Positions 36,294 through 45,997 are shown, numbered from the stretch's first letter. The stretch: 64,000 nt of DNA from Hydrogenovibrio crunogenus (GCF_004786015.1 NZ_CP032096.1:744001-808000), one strand, 5' to 3'. Numbers and translations: made by a program. The notes: a model not told the origin generated them from the sequence alone.

Positions 36294-36740
36294 ATGAAAT
36301 ATTTACATCATAAAATCTTCCAGGCCTGGTTGTTTTTTGCTCTTTTAGGGGCTAATTTTTCTGTTTTTTCAGCAACCGCTGAAACGCAACCTCTTTCCTC
36401 TACGCTTGAACCGAGTAGTTATATCACCCAAATTTCCCTGTCACTTATTTTTATATTGCTGATAATTTTTGCTGCGGCGTGGTTATTGAAACGCTTTGGC
36501 AGAATTAACGGTTTGGCAGGTTCTCAAATGAAAGTGTTAGGGGTTATGAGCCTAGGGCAGCGAGAGCGAGTGGTATTGATGGAAGTTGGTCAAAAACAGT
36601 TATTGATTGGTGTGACCGCAAGCCGTGTTTCTTTGCTTCATGAACTTGAAGAGCGGGTTGAGGTTGAAGAAACACAACCTGTCGGAAACGCTTTTGCAAA
36701 ACGTTTACAAGAAGCGTTGAATAGAAAAGAAAGTTCTTAA
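36294..36740 (+). CDS. fliO: Flagellar biosynthesis protein FliO
   Basis: Assembly factor for the flagellar export gate. 148 residues: a hydrophobic, signal-like N-terminus (about 8-28), then a membrane helix (about 46-66) and the cytoplasmic MKVLGVMSLGQRERVVLMEV stretch typical of FliO. First gene of fliOPQR-flhBA. A CCAGGCCTGG element sits within the N-terminal codons. No sigma-54 or sigma-28 site was recognised in the 86-base upstream gap. Confidence 0.9.
   Translation: MKYLHHKIFQAWLFFALLGANFSVFSATAETQPLSSTLEPSSYITQISLSLIFILLIIFAAAWLLKRFGRINGLAGSQMKVLGVMSLGQRERVVLMEVGQKQLLIGVTASRVSLLHELEERVEVEETQPVGNAFAKRLQEALNRKESS
36312..36338. repeat. CCAGGCCTGG element at the start of fliO
   Basis: Exact palindrome at 36320-36329, read as Phe-Gln-Ala-Trp-Leu (codons 9-13), with AAAA at 36312-36315 and TTTTTT at 36333-36338. 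The layout matches the intergenic terminator copies. Confidence 0.85.
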
Positions 36741-36752
36741 GGCATGTAATAA

Positions 36753-37511
36753 ATGAAAAAATACCTTCACTCCTTGTTTGGCATTGGTCTTTTACTTTTT
36801 CCTATTTTGGCTTTTTCTGAACCGGGGATTCCTGCCTTTACTGTAGAAACGGATGCGTCAGGGAATCAAGACTATACCCTCACCATGCAGATATTGTTGT
36901 TGATGACGGGGTTGACCCTGTTGCCGGCAGCGCTGATTGCCATGACGTCATTTCTGCGAATTGTGGTGGTGTTGGCGTTACTCCGCCAAGCTTTGGGAAC
37001 CATGCAGACACCATCCAATCAGGTTCTGATAGGTTTGGCCTTGTTTTTAACCTTATTTATTATGTCTCCGGTGTTGGATAAAATTTATGACACGGCAGTC
37101 AGTCCTTATTTAGAGGAACAAATTAAGTTTAAAGAAGCCATTGATATCGCGAAAACCCCTGTCCACCAGTTTATGATTCAACAGACCCGAGCTGATGATT
37201 TAGGGATGTTTGCCGAAATGGCTGACATTCAGTTGACGGATCCTCAATCGGTTCCTTTTAAGGTTTTGATTCCGGCCTACATGACCAGTGAATTGAAAAC
37301 GGCTTTCCAGATTGGGTTTATGATTTTTATCCCATTTTTAATTATTGATTTGGTGGTGGCGACCCTATTGATGTCGATGGGGATGATGATGTTGTCGCCG
37401 ATGATTATCTCATTGCCATTCAAGATTATGCTGTTTGTGCTGATTGATGGCTGGGCTTTGATTATGGGAACGCTCGCTAATAGCTTTGTTGTATCAGGGG
37501 GAAGTATCTGA
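36753..37511 (+). CDS. fliP: Flagellar export gate protein FliP
   Basis: Core subunit of the export gate. 252 residues with a cleavable N-terminal signal (about 1-22), as in FliP, followed by membrane helices. [20 protein letters not shown] near 65-84 and [12 protein letters not shown] near 208 are strong family signatures. Its stop overlaps the fliQ start (ATGA-type junction). Confidence 0.97.
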   Translation: MKKYLHSLFGIGLLLFPILAFSEPGIPAFTVETDASGNQDYTLTMQILLLMTGLTLLPAALIAMTSFLRIVVVLALLRQALGTMQTPSNQVLIGLALFLTLFIMSPVLDKIYDTAVSPYLEEQIKFKEAIDIAKTPVHQFMIQQTRADDLGMFAEMADIQLTDPQSVPFKVLIPAYMTSELKTAFQIGFMIFIPFLIIDLVVATLLMSMGMMMLSPMIISLPFKIMLFVLIDGWALIMGTLANSFVVSGGSI

Positions 37512-37780
37512 TGACACCCGAATTTGTATTGACGATTGGTCAAAAAATGTTAGAAGTGGTTGCTATGTTAGCAGCCCCTTTGTTGTTGCCGGCTTTGGCG
37601 GTTGGGTTACTGGTCGGTATGTTTCAGGCCGCTACTCAGATTAACGAAATGACCTTGAGTTTTATTCCAAAAGTTGCTGTAGTTGGGCTTGTTTTGGTCT
37701 TGGCAGGGCCTTGGATGCTAACGACATTAATCTCTTTTTCACGAGAGTTGATTGAAAATATTCCGGCCTTTATCGGTTAA
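37511..37780 (+). CDS. fliQ: Flagellar export gate protein FliQ
   Basis: 89-residue protein with two membrane helices (about 15-40 and 50-72). ATQINEMTLSFIPK between the helices is the family hallmark. Translationally coupled to fliP. Confidence 0.96.
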   Translation: MTPEFVLTIGQKMLEVVAMLAAPLLLPALAVGLLVGMFQAATQINEMTLSFIPKVAVVGLVLVLAGPWMLTTLISFSRELIENIPAFIG

Positions 37781-37824
37781 AGCCTATTTTCAGTGTCTAT
37801 AAACGTTATTGACGGACGGAGTGT

Positions 37825-38601
37825 ATGAGCTTTAGCTATACGGAGTTTCTTCAATTGTTGGGGCTTTATTTTTGGCCTTTTATCCGTATTAGCGGCATGC
37901 TATTAATGGTTCCGATTTTATCGGGTAGTTATGTCCCGATAAATGTTCGATTGTTGGTTGCTGTGTTTATCACGCTTGCCATTGCGCCTTCTATGACGTT
38001 GCCTCCACCAGTTGATCCATTTACTTGGCATGGTATTTTGTTGATTGTGCAGCAACTGGGGATTGGGGTAACGATTGGGCTGATCTTTGCACTTGTTTTC
38101 CAAGCCTTTGTTATAGCCGGGCATTTGGCTTCTATGTCAATGGGGCTGGCAATGGCGAGTATGGTTGACCCCGCGACGGGGGTGAATACTCCCATCATTG
38201 GGCGCTATTTTACGATTATAGCCACGTTGCTGTTTTTGTTGATGAATGGCCATGTATTGGTTTTTAAAGCTGTTTTACAAAGTTTTGAAACTTTGCCGAT
38301 TGGATTGCACTTTTTTACGCAAGACAGTTTAAAGTTGATTTACGGCTTTGGTAGCCAGATGTTTGAATCAGGGGTGACGATTGCATTGCCTCTAGTAACG
38401 GCTTTGCTTTTAGTCAATATCGCATTTGGGATCGTGGCGAGGGCAGCACCAGCGTTAAATATTTTTGCAGTCGGGTTTCCGGTTACGTTATTGGCGGGCT
38501 TGATTATGTTGGTCTTTATTACGCCGTTGTTGTATCCGAACTTACAAATTCTAATGAGAGCAAGTGTTGAGTTGTTGGCTCAGTTGAAATTAAATTCATG
38601 A
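37825..38601 (+). CDS. fliR: Flagellar export gate protein FliR
   Basis: 258-residue membrane protein with about six helices, completing the FliPQR gate. FWPFIRISGMLLMVPILSG near 16-34 and the MSMGLAMASMVDPATGVNTP region near 105-124 are typical. Starts 44 bases after fliQ. Confidence 0.95.
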   Translation: MSFSYTEFLQLLGLYFWPFIRISGMLLMVPILSGSYVPINVRLLVAVFITLAIAPSMTLPPPVDPFTWHGILLIVQQLGIGVTIGLIFALVFQAFVIAGHLASMSMGLAMASMVDPATGVNTPIIGRYFTIIATLLFLLMNGHVLVFKAVLQSFETLPIGLHFFTQDSLKLIYGFGSQMFESGVTIALPLVTALLLVNIAFGIVARAAPALNIFAVGFPVTLLAGLIMLVFITPLLYPNLQILMRASVELLAQLKLNS

Positions 38602-38642
38602 ATGGATTTTTAGGCGGCTGCCTAGAATAGGTTTTCTAAAGT

Positions 38643-39788
38643 ATGGCTGAAAACGAAGACGGTACAGAAAAATCCGAAGAACCCTCCGAGAAAAAGCTTC
38701 GGGAAGCTCGTGAAAAAGGGCAGGTCCCTCGTTCTAGGGAGTTGACAACGCTGTTGATGACATTAGGGGCGGCGGTCTTCTTGTATTTTTTCGGCGCACA
38801 AATGATGCAGGACTTTGAAACCCTATTCGTTAAAGGGTTAAGTTTTGATCGTTCTCATGCTTATGATTTCGAGATGGCGACTAACCTTATTTTGGGGTTG
38901 GTTGTTCACTCAATCTATATGATTGTACCTTTTTTGCTGCTGATGGTTCTGATTGCTGTTGTTTCACCTATGTTGTTAGGGGGATGGAATTTCAGCACGC
39001 AAGCATTGGCACCCAAAATCAGCAAGTTAAATCCCGTGAGTGGGATTAAGAAAATGTTTTCGATGAATGCGCTGATGGAGTTATTTAAGGCCTTCGCGAA
39101 ATTTACATTGGTTTCGGTCGTTGCAGGTTTCTTTTTGTGGTATTCCTATGAAGAAATTATCAGTATCGGAATAGAACCACCTAAGCAGGCTTTAGCGCAT
39201 GCGGGTCAGTTGATTGTGGAAGCGTTTATTTTTGTCAGCTTATCTTTAATAGTGATTGCCGCCATTGATGTTCCGTTTCAGGTTCATCAGCATGTGACAC
39301 AGCTTAAGATGACCAAGCAGGAAGTTAAGGAAGAGCATAAGCAGCAAGAAGGGAGTCCTGAGGTTAAAGGGCGTATTCGACAACTTCAAAGAGAGATGTC
39401 GCAAAAGCGGATGATGCAAAAAGTGCCTGAGGCGGATGTGGTGATTACGAACCCAACGCATTTTGCAGTCGCATTGAAGTATGCGCCTGACGAAATGGCT
39501 GAACCGATGGTTTTAGCACTGGGATCGGATTTTATGGCCGCCCAAATCAGGACCTTAGCAAAAGAACATAATATTCCGTTAATAGAAGCTCCCCCTCTAG
39601 CGCGTGCTTTATACTATAATGCGGAAGTTGATCGTCCAATTCCGTATGAATTATTTAGAGCGGTAGCTGCGATACTGGCTTATGTATATCAGTTACGGGA
39701 TGGTAAACGAGCCGATCGTGTAGATTTTGACAACCTTCCTATTCCAGAGGAAATGAAAACCGATGAAGTGCCAGGCGGAAGTGAATAA
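38643..39788 (+). CDS. flhB: Flagellar export switch protein FlhB
   Basis: Controls the switch from hook to filament substrate export. 381 residues: charged N-terminus (EKSEEPSEKKLREAREKGQV), four membrane helices to about 210, then the cytoplasmic domain with the self-cleaving N270-P271-T272-H273. It has a second, partial relative at 48533. Followed 13 bases later by flhA. Confidence 0.97.
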   Translation: MAENEDGTEKSEEPSEKKLREAREKGQVPRSRELTTLLMTLGAAVFLYFFGAQMMQDFETLFVKGLSFDRSHAYDFEMATNLILGLVVHSIYMIVPFLLLMVLIAVVSPMLLGGWNFSTQALAPKISKLNPVSGIKKMFSMNALMELFKAFAKFTLVSVVAGFFLWYSYEEIISIGIEPPKQALAHAGQLIVEAFIFVSLSLIVIAAIDVPFQVHQHVTQLKMTKQEVKEEHKQQEGSPEVKGRIRQLQREMSQKRMMQKVPEADVVITNPTHFAVALKYAPDEMAEPMVLALGSDFMAAQIRTLAKEHNIPLIEAPPLARALYYNAEVDRPIPYELFRAVAAILAYVYQLRDGKRADRVDFDNLPIPEEMKTDEVPGGSE

Positions 39789-39801
39789 AAGCTGAGTTTG
39801 A

Positions 39802-41895
39802 ATGGATTTTAATCAGATATTGAATCAAATAAAAACATCTTTCAAAAATGGTTTGGGGATTCCTATTGCCATTTTAGCCTTATTGGCAATGGTGGTTGTG
39901 CCGTTGCCTCCGTTTTTACTCGATGTCTTTTTTACTTTTAATATCGCGCTGTCCCTTGTCGTTTTGATGGTGACGTTATATGCCAAACGTCCTTTAGATT
40001 TCGCTGTTTTTCCAACCATCATCTTATTAGCCACCCTTTTTAGATTAGCGTTAAATATTGCCTCCACTCGCGTTATTTTATTGGAAGGACATAGTGGACC
40101 TGGTGCAGCCGGTAATGTTATCGAAGCCTTTGGTGAGTTCGTAATTGGAGGGAACTTCGCTGTGGGGCTGGTTGTGTTTGCAATTCTTGTCGTCATTAAC
40201 TTCGTCGTTATCACGAAAGGGGCAGGTCGTGTCGCAGAAGTCAGTGCACGATTTACCTTGGACTCGATGCCTGGGAAGCAAATGGCTATTGATGCAGATT
40301 TAAATGCAGGCCTGATTACACAGGAAGAGGCGCAGCTTAGACGAATAGAAGTGACTTCTGAAGCCGATTTCTATGGTTCCATGGACGGTGCCAGTAAGTT
40401 TGTCCGAGGGGATGCAGTTGCCGGTATTGTAATCTTATTTATCAACTTGATTGGTGGGTTTGCAATCGGGATGGGGCAGCATGATATGACCTTTTCCAGT
40501 GCGATTGAAGTCTATACCCTTTTAACATTAGGGGATGGATTGGTCGCTCAGATTCCTTCCTTACTCTTATCAACAGCTACCGCCATTATTGTCACACGTG
40601 TATCGGGTGATAAAGAGGATATGACGCAACAAGTGCAAACGCAGATGTTTGCCAATCCTAAAGCACTGGGAATGACAGCAGGTATTGTTGCAGTATTCGG
40701 TGTGATTCCCGGTATGCCAAACTTAGCGTTTTTATCTTTTGCGGCAATCGCAGGTGGAGGGGCGTACTTAATTTATAAGAAACAACAGGAAACCCCACTC
40801 CCAGAAGCGGTTTCAGCAGAGGAATCTGAGGAGGAAGAAACCAGTGCGCCAGAACTGAGTTGGGACGATGTTCAGGCTGTCGATGTGTTAGGGTTGGAAG
40901 TAGGGTATCGTCTGATTCCAATGGTTGACCAAGCACAAAATGGTCAGTTACTTGAGCGGGTCAAAGGGGTGCGCCGTAAAGTCTCGCAAGAGCTAGGTTT
41001 CTTGGTGCCTCCTGTCCATATTCGTGATAATTTGGATTTAAAACCCAATCAATATAAAATTATGCTGATGGGCGTCGCATCGGGAGAAGGGGAAGTTTTT
41101 TCCGATAAAGAATTGGCAATCAATCCTGGACAAGTTTTTGGTGAAATAGCGGGGACACAGACCAAAGATCCTACGTTTGGTCTTGACGCGGTTTGGATTG
41201 ACCCGTCTGATCGAGAACAAGCACAAGCACTTGGTTACACAGTGGTTGATTCCAGTACGGTTGTTGCTACGCATATCAGTCAAATCATTCAAGACTATGC
41301 TTCTGAACTATTGGGGCATGATGAGGCGCAAAAACTACTTGATAAGCTGAAGCAGAATTCACCTAAATTGGTGGATGAGTTGGTGCCTGATCGCATGTCT
41401 TTAGCGGTTGTTGTGAAAGTGCTACAAAACTTGTTAATGGAAAAAGTGTCTATTCGAGACTTGCGAACCATTTTAGAGACATTGACAGAGCGAGCGTCCT
41501 CAACTCAAGACCCAATGGAGTTAACAATGCATGTTCGAGCCGCATTAGGCCGGTCTATTGTTCAAGGGATTGTCGGTTCAAATGATGAATTGAAAGTGAT
41601 TACATTAGAGCCAGGATTGGAACAGTTGTTGCTTCAAGCTTCACAAGGAGCACCTGAGGGACAATTGGCCATTGAGCCAGGGTTAGCTGAAAGGTTGCAT
41701 ACGACGTTAAAAGAAGAAGCGCAGAAAGTAGAAATGACGGGACAATCAGCGGTTTTATTGGTCGCGCCTCAGATTCGAGCGCAGTTAGCAAGATTGTTTA
41801 GGTTTAGCTTAGCGAATTTGCATATTTTAGCCTATTCAGAAGTGCCAGAAAACCGTCGCATCAGTGTGGTCGCGAATGTGGGGCAAGGGGGATAG
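39802..41895 (+). CDS. flhA: Flagellar export protein FlhA
   Basis: Largest membrane component of the export apparatus, 697 residues. About eight membrane helices to residue 330, including the FHIPEP-family stretch FVVITKGAGRVAEVSARFTL and ALDSMPGKQM-type region (SMPGKQMAIDADLNAGLI). The C-terminal cytoplasmic half binds chaperones and substrates. Its stop abuts the flhF start. Confidence 0.97.
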   Translation: MDFNQILNQIKTSFKNGLGIPIAILALLAMVVVPLPPFLLDVFFTFNIALSLVVLMVTLYAKRPLDFAVFPTIILLATLFRLALNIASTRVILLEGHSGPGAAGNVIEAFGEFVIGGNFAVGLVVFAILVVINFVVITKGAGRVAEVSARFTLDSMPGKQMAIDADLNAGLITQEEAQLRRIEVTSEADFYGSMDGASKFVRGDAVAGIVILFINLIGGFAIGMGQHDMTFSSAIEVYTLLTLGDGLVAQIPSLLLSTATAIIVTRVSGDKEDMTQQVQTQMFANPKALGMTAGIVAVFGVIPGMPNLAFLSFAAIAGGGAYLIYKKQQETPLPEAVSAEESEEEETSAPELSWDDVQAVDVLGLEVGYRLIPMVDQAQNGQLLERVKGVRRKVSQELGFLVPPVHIRDNLDLKPNQYKIMLMGVASGEGEVFSDKELAINPGQVFGEIAGTQTKDPTFGLDAVWIDPSDREQAQALGYTVVDSSTVVATHISQIIQDYASELLGHDEAQKLLDKLKQNSPKLVDELVPDRMSLAVVVKVLQNLLMEKVSIRDLRTILETLTERASSTQDPMELTMHVRAALGRSIVQGIVGSNDELKVITLEPGLEQLLLQASQGAPEGQLAIEPGLAERLHTTLKEEAQKVEMTGQSAVLLVAPQIRAQLARLFRFSLANLHILAYSEVPENRRISVVANVGQGG

Positions 41896-43071
41896 ATGAA
41901 GCTCAAAAGATATCTTGCGCCCAATATGCGAAAAGCAATGATCCTGGTAAGAGACGAATTGGGCGACGATGCGGTGATTATGTCAACCCGTAACACGGAT
42001 GACGGCGTCGAAGTGGTGGCGGCAATTGATCCTGAAGCGCAGCAGTTTAAAGAAGAGGTTCCTGCGCAGGGACAGGCACGTTCAAGCTATCAGTCGCCAG
42101 AGCCTGATATGCAATATAGTGCCGGTGCTGCGGTACAGAGCAACACTGAAATTGCCAAAATGGCGGATGAGCTGAAAGCCGTTAAGCAGATGTTAGAAAA
42201 TCAGCTTTCAGGCTTGGCGTGGAATCAGACAGAAACACAGGACCCAAATAAAATTCACCTGATTAAACGATTGGTGAAGCTTGGTATTGGTTGGGATCTT
42301 GCTCAGCGATTAGTGTCGGATATTAATGCAAATAACGACCAGGCCTGGTCAGAAGTTTTGGCTTCGATTGAGGCCATGTTACCTGTTGATGAAAAAGATA
42401 TTATTGAATCCGGTGGGATTGTTGCTTTAGTTGGACCGACCGGTGTGGGAAAAACCACGACGATTGCCAAGATGGCCAGTCGCTTTGTGATGCGAAACAG
42501 TTCAAACCAAATTGCACTGGTGACAACGGATTGTTACAAAATTGGCGCACAGGCTCAATTGAAAACATTTGCCGACTTGATGGGCGTGCCCGTTCATGTT
42601 GTGAACTCAGAAGGTGAAATGTATAGCCTGTTAAGTTCTTTAGCGACTAAAAAGCTTATTTTGATTGATACCGCTGGTATCAGTCAGAAAGATATTTTAT
42701 TGACACAGCAGCTGACCAAACAGAAGGCAGGATTAAATCATATCCGGAACTATTTGGTGATGTCTGCAGCAACGCAGCTCAGTGTGATGAAAGATATTGT
42801 GCGGTCATTTGAACAAGTTGGGCTGAAGGGCTGCATATTGACAAAAGTTGACGAAGCATTACAACTAGGCAATATTTTAACGGTATTGATTGAAAACCAG
42901 TTACCGTTATCTTATTTATCAGGAGGGCAAAGAGTGCCAGAAGACTTAGAGCCTGTAAAAGCAAGAGATTTACTGGATAAAGCAATGGTACTTGGGCATC
43001 AAAACCAGCATTTAAAAGAAGATGAAGCATTCCGCATGGGAATGGGGAAGGAGATTTCAGATGCTCAATGA
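41896..43071 (+). CDS. flhF: Flagellar SRP-like GTPase FlhF
   Basis: SRP-family GTPase that sets the polar site of flagella. 391 residues; a basic N-terminus MKLKRYLAPNMRKAM, a variable middle, then the NG domain with GPTGVGKTTT at 180-189, TTDCYKIGA and DTAG. Presence with FlhG implies polar flagellation. Starts immediately after flhA and overlaps flhG by 11 bases. Contains a CCAGGCCTGG copy at 42339-42348. Confidence 0.95.
   Translation: MKLKRYLAPNMRKAMILVRDELGDDAVIMSTRNTDDGVEVVAAIDPEAQQFKEEVPAQGQARSSYQSPEPDMQYSAGAAVQSNTEIAKMADELKAVKQMLENQLSGLAWNQTETQDPNKIHLIKRLVKLGIGWDLAQRLVSDINANNDQAWSEVLASIEAMLPVDEKDIIESGGIVALVGPTGVGKTTTIAKMASRFVMRNSSNQIALVTTDCYKIGAQAQLKTFADLMGVPVHVVNSEGEMYSLLSSLATKKLILIDTAGISQKDILLTQQLTKQKAGLNHIRNYLVMSAATQLSVMKDIVRSFEQVGLKGCILTKVDEALQLGNILTVLIENQLPLSYLSGGQRVPEDLEPVKARDLLDKAMVLGHQNQHLKEDEAFRMGMGKEISDAQ
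42339..42348. repeat. CCAGGCCTGG element inside flhF
   Basis: Exact palindrome read as Asp-Gln-Ala-Trp-Ser. Left context AACGA and right TC match the intergenic copy at 48510, so GACCAGGCCTGGTC is shared. There is no close T-run. Confidence 0.85.
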
Positions 43072-43954
43072 TCAAGCAGCTGGATTAAGAGCAATGCAAA
43101 CCAATAAAAATGGTGAATCAAAAGTGAAACCAGAGCGTAAGAAAAAACCTGTCAGAGTAATTGCCGTTGCCAGTGGTAAAGGCGGCGTTGGCAAAACCAA
43201 TGTATCAGTTAATTTAGGGGTCTCCTTAAGTAAAATGGGAAATCGCGTTTTGTTGATGGATGCTGATATGGGGTTGGCAAACGTTGATATTATGTTAGGT
43301 CTGCAAACCAAGTATAATTTATCGCATGTTCTGGATGGGGAAAAAACATTAAGAGAAGTCATGGTGGATGCTCCGGGAGGCTTGAAAATCATTCCTGCTG
43401 CTTCGGGTGTAAAAAGAATGGCTCAATTGACCCCGATGGAAAATGCTGGAATAATTAACGCGTTTTCTGAGTTAGATGGAATTCTGGATGTTTTAATTAT
43501 CGATACGGCTGCGGGGATTGCTGATAGTGTGGTCAGTTTTTGTCGAGCGTCACAAGAAGTGGTGGTAGTGGTTACAGACGAACCTGCTTCAATGACAGAT
43601 GCCTATGCTTTGATTAAAGTCTTAAGTCGTGAGTATAAATTAACTAACTTTAAGTTACTTGCGAATATGGCGCGTTCGGAGAAACACGGTAGAATGCTTT
43701 ATGATAAGTTCTCCCAAGTTTGTGAACAGTTCTTAGATGTTACAATTGATTATTTAGGAACCATTCCATTTGACCATGATCTAAGAGAGGCGATTCAAAA
43801 ACAGTCACCTGTTACCATTGGGAAGCCAATGAGTGAATCTGCAAAAGCCTTCCGAGAAGTTGCACAAAAAATTGAAGACTGGCCCATTCCAAGCGGAGTA
43901 ACGGGATATTTACAGTTTTTTGTAGAAAGCTTATTTCAGACAACGTCTGACTAG
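43061..43954 (+). CDS. flhG: Flagellar number regulator FlhG (FleN), MinD-like ATPase
   Basis: MinD/ParA-type ATPase that limits flagellar number and balances FlhF. From ATG 43061 (AAGGAGA 6 bases upstream) it has 297 residues; a longer in-frame start at 43022 lies deep in flhF. Deviant Walker A SGKGGVGKTN near 30-39, LMDADMGLANVDIMLG near 60-75 and DTAAGI are present. Confidence 0.95.
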   Translation: MLNDQAAGLRAMQTNKNGESKVKPERKKKPVRVIAVASGKGGVGKTNVSVNLGVSLSKMGNRVLLMDADMGLANVDIMLGLQTKYNLSHVLDGEKTLREVMVDAPGGLKIIPAASGVKRMAQLTPMENAGIINAFSELDGILDVLIIDTAAGIADSVVSFCRASQEVVVVVTDEPASMTDAYALIKVLSREYKLTNFKLLANMARSEKHGRMLYDKFSQVCEQFLDVTIDYLGTIPFDHDLREAIQKQSPVTIGKPMSESAKAFREVAQKIEDWPIPSGVTGYLQFFVESLFQTTSD

Positions 43955-43972
43955 ATAGGGAATGTACTCTTT

Positions 43973-44698
43973 ATGACTGGCACGGAAGCTTACGCCAATG
44001 TCCATAAACAAACATCGGGTGCAGCAATGAATATAGAGGCTTTCTTGCCTTTAGTAAAACGCATTGCTTATCACCTGAAAGGACGATTACCAGATAGTGT
44101 TATGGTGGATGATCTCATTCAATCTGGCATTATAGGGCTGATTGAGTCATCTCAAAAATTTGATGCGACTCAAGGTGCGAGTTTTGAGACCTATGCTGGA
44201 ATCCGAATTCGTGGGGCGATGCTGGATGAGATTCGTAAAGGGGACTGGACGCCGCGATCGGTTTATCGAAAGTCCAGAGAAGTGTCTGAAGCGATTTTAA
44301 AAGTGGAATCGGAAAAGGGACGTGAGGCTCGTGATGAAGAAATTGCTGAGGTCATGGAGGTTTCGCTTGAAGAGTATTACCATATTCTTCAGGATACCAA
44401 TTCAGCGCAATTGTTATCCATTGACGAGCCAGACCATGATGAGCTGGCAGAAGACCGAATGGTCGGGACAATTAAAACGCCTATTACAGAATTGGTAGAG
44501 TCCGATTTTCAGGGTGCGTTGGCAGAACAAATTAAAGACTTGCCAGAGAAAGAACAGCTGGTAATGGCACTTTATTATGATGAAGAGCTGAATTTAAAAG
44601 AAATTGGTGAAGTTTTAGAAGTCAGTGAGTCTCGTGTGAGCCAGATTCACAGTCAAGCGATAAAACGTTTGAAATCAAGACTTAGAGATTGGATTTAA
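43973..44698 (+). CDS. fliA: Flagellar sigma factor sigma-28
   Basis: RNA polymerase sigma factor for late flagellar and chemotaxis genes. 241 residues with region 2 (LPDSVMVDDLIQSGIIGLIE), region 3 and region 4 (KEIGEVLEVSESRVSQIHSQ). Follows flhG by 18 bases in the order flhF-flhG-fliA-cheY, as in Pseudomonas and Vibrio. No anti-sigma FlgM gene is in the window. Confidence 0.97.
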   Translation: MTGTEAYANVHKQTSGAAMNIEAFLPLVKRIAYHLKGRLPDSVMVDDLIQSGIIGLIESSQKFDATQGASFETYAGIRIRGAMLDEIRKGDWTPRSVYRKSREVSEAILKVESEKGREARDEEIAEVMEVSLEEYYHILQDTNSAQLLSIDEPDHDELAEDRMVGTIKTPITELVESDFQGALAEQIKDLPEKEQLVMALYYDEELNLKEIGEVLEVSESRVSQIHSQAIKRLKSRLRDWI

Positions 44699-44718
44699 AG
44701 TAGATTTGAGGAAAAAAG

Positions 44719-45132
44719 ATGCAAATCGATAGAGATATGAATATTTTGGTAGTGGATGATTTTTCGACGATGAGAAGAATTGTCAAAAACCTATTGAAAG
44801 AGTTAGGGTTTAGCAAGTTTGATGAAGCGGATGATGGGTCAACAGCCTGGCCGATGATTCAAAGTGGTAAGTATGATTTTATTGTCAGTGATTGGAATAT
44901 GCCGCAAATGACAGGGATTGATTTACTTCGTCATGTGAGAGCTGATGAAAAACTGAAAGAAACGCCTTTCTTGCTGATTACGGCAGAAGCAAAGCGAAGC
45001 CAAATATTAGAGGCCGCTGAAGCTGGGGTTGATGGTTACATTGTTAAGCCGTTCACTGCAGCAACACTGAATGGTAAAATTCAAAAGATTTTTGAGCGTG
45101 TTGAAGAGCGAAAAAAAGCAGCGGGTGCTTGA
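44719..45132 (+). CDS. cheY: Chemotaxis response regulator CheY
   Basis: Single receiver domain that binds the flagellar motor when phosphorylated. 137 residues with acidic pocket D13/D14, phospho-acceptor D58 (DFIVSDWNMPQMTG), a conserved Thr near 88 and Lys in YIVKPF. Located between fliA and cheZ as expected for the motor-controlling CheY. Followed by a strong terminator. Confidence 0.95.
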   Translation: MQIDRDMNILVVDDFSTMRRIVKNLLKELGFSKFDEADDGSTAWPMIQSGKYDFIVSDWNMPQMTGIDLLRHVRADEKLKETPFLLITAEAKRSQILEAAEAGVDGYIVKPFTAATLNGKIQKIFERVEERKKAAGA

Positions 45133-45160
45133 TTTGCAAGTTTTTGATAAGAAGAAGTTG

Positions 45161-45202
45161 AAAAAGCCTTATGCACTTACTAGTGCATAAGGCTTTTTTT
45201 TT
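45161..45202 (+). terminator. Intrinsic terminator between cheY and cheZ
   Basis: 17-base arms (45161-45177 and 45182-45198) around a 4-base loop, with the T-run continuing to 45202. It ends only 16 bases before the cheZ GTG, leaving no room for a promoter after it. Confidence 0.9.
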
Positions 45203-45217
45203 GAGTGAGGGGGAACT

Positions 45218-45871
45218 GTGAAAAATATAAAAATAAAACAAATAAAAACTTTATTGAAGGCCATGGAAAAAGAAGATTACGATAAAGCATCCCAAGCCTT
45301 GGATGAGATTATCGCGACTAGAGATGACAATTTATTGGAGCAAGTTGAGCAAATTGCTCAAAATTTACATGATACATTAGAACAGTTTGGCACAGATTCT
45401 TTGTTGCTTCAGCATACAAAACATGGATTGCCGGATGCCACAGAACGATTAGAATATGTAATTGAAACGACCGAAGAAGCAAGCAATAAAACACTGTCAG
45501 CGGCAGAAAATGCCATCGCTTTATTGGAAACGTTGGAATCACAAGCGACAGATGATTCTCAGAAAGAGTTAATCTCTAAAGCTCAATCCGAAGTAACTGA
45601 AATCATGATGGCTCAATCGTTTCAAGATCTTACCGGCCAAGTGCTAAACCGTGTCATCATGCTGGTGACCAGCCTTGAGCAGAGTCTGATGGAACTGATT
45701 GATAAATCAGGCATTCATATTGATGATATTCCCGATCCTTCCGATTCGGAAGAGGAACGTAAAGCACAAGAAATGAAAGGAATTGGACCTAATGTGACAA
45801 AATCCAGTCAACAGAATGCGGTTAGTTCTCAAGATGAGGTGGATGACCTTTTAGGAGATTTAGGGATTTAG
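45218..45871 (+). CDS. cheZ: CheY phosphatase CheZ
   Basis: Dephosphorylates CheY-P. 217 residues, GTG start with GAGGGGGA just upstream. The catalytic segment MAQSFQDLTGQVLNRV lies near 129-144 and the C-terminus QDEVDDLLGDLGI is the CheY-binding helix. The intervening part is a long helical hairpin. Sits right behind the cheY terminator, so its level must depend on read-through. Confidence 0.94.
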   Translation: MKNIKIKQIKTLLKAMEKEDYDKASQALDEIIATRDDNLLEQVEQIAQNLHDTLEQFGTDSLLLQHTKHGLPDATERLEYVIETTEEASNKTLSAAENAIALLETLESQATDDSQKELISKAQSEVTEIMMAQSFQDLTGQVLNRVIMLVTSLEQSLMELIDKSGIHIDDIPDPSDSEEERKAQEMKGIGPNVTKSSQQNAVSSQDEVDDLLGDLGI

Positions 45872-45893
45872 AGGCTTTTGTGGATTGTTTGGT

Positions 45894-45907
45894 GGCATGG
45901 TCATTGC
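45894..45907 (+). promoter_or_regulatory. Sigma-54 promoter upstream of cheA
   Basis: TGGCATGGTCATTGC core with GG at 45894-45895 and GC at 45906-45907, exactly ten bases between, matching the -24/-12 consensus TGGCACG-N4-TTGC with one mismatch. It lies about 90 bases before the cheA GTG. Confidence 0.7.
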
Positions 45908-45997
45908 TTAATGTTTAGCAGTTAAAAATAGATGATTTGAGTGGTGGGTTTTTGACACATTGCAGCCACACGATAAAGCTTTAAGAGGGTTCACATT

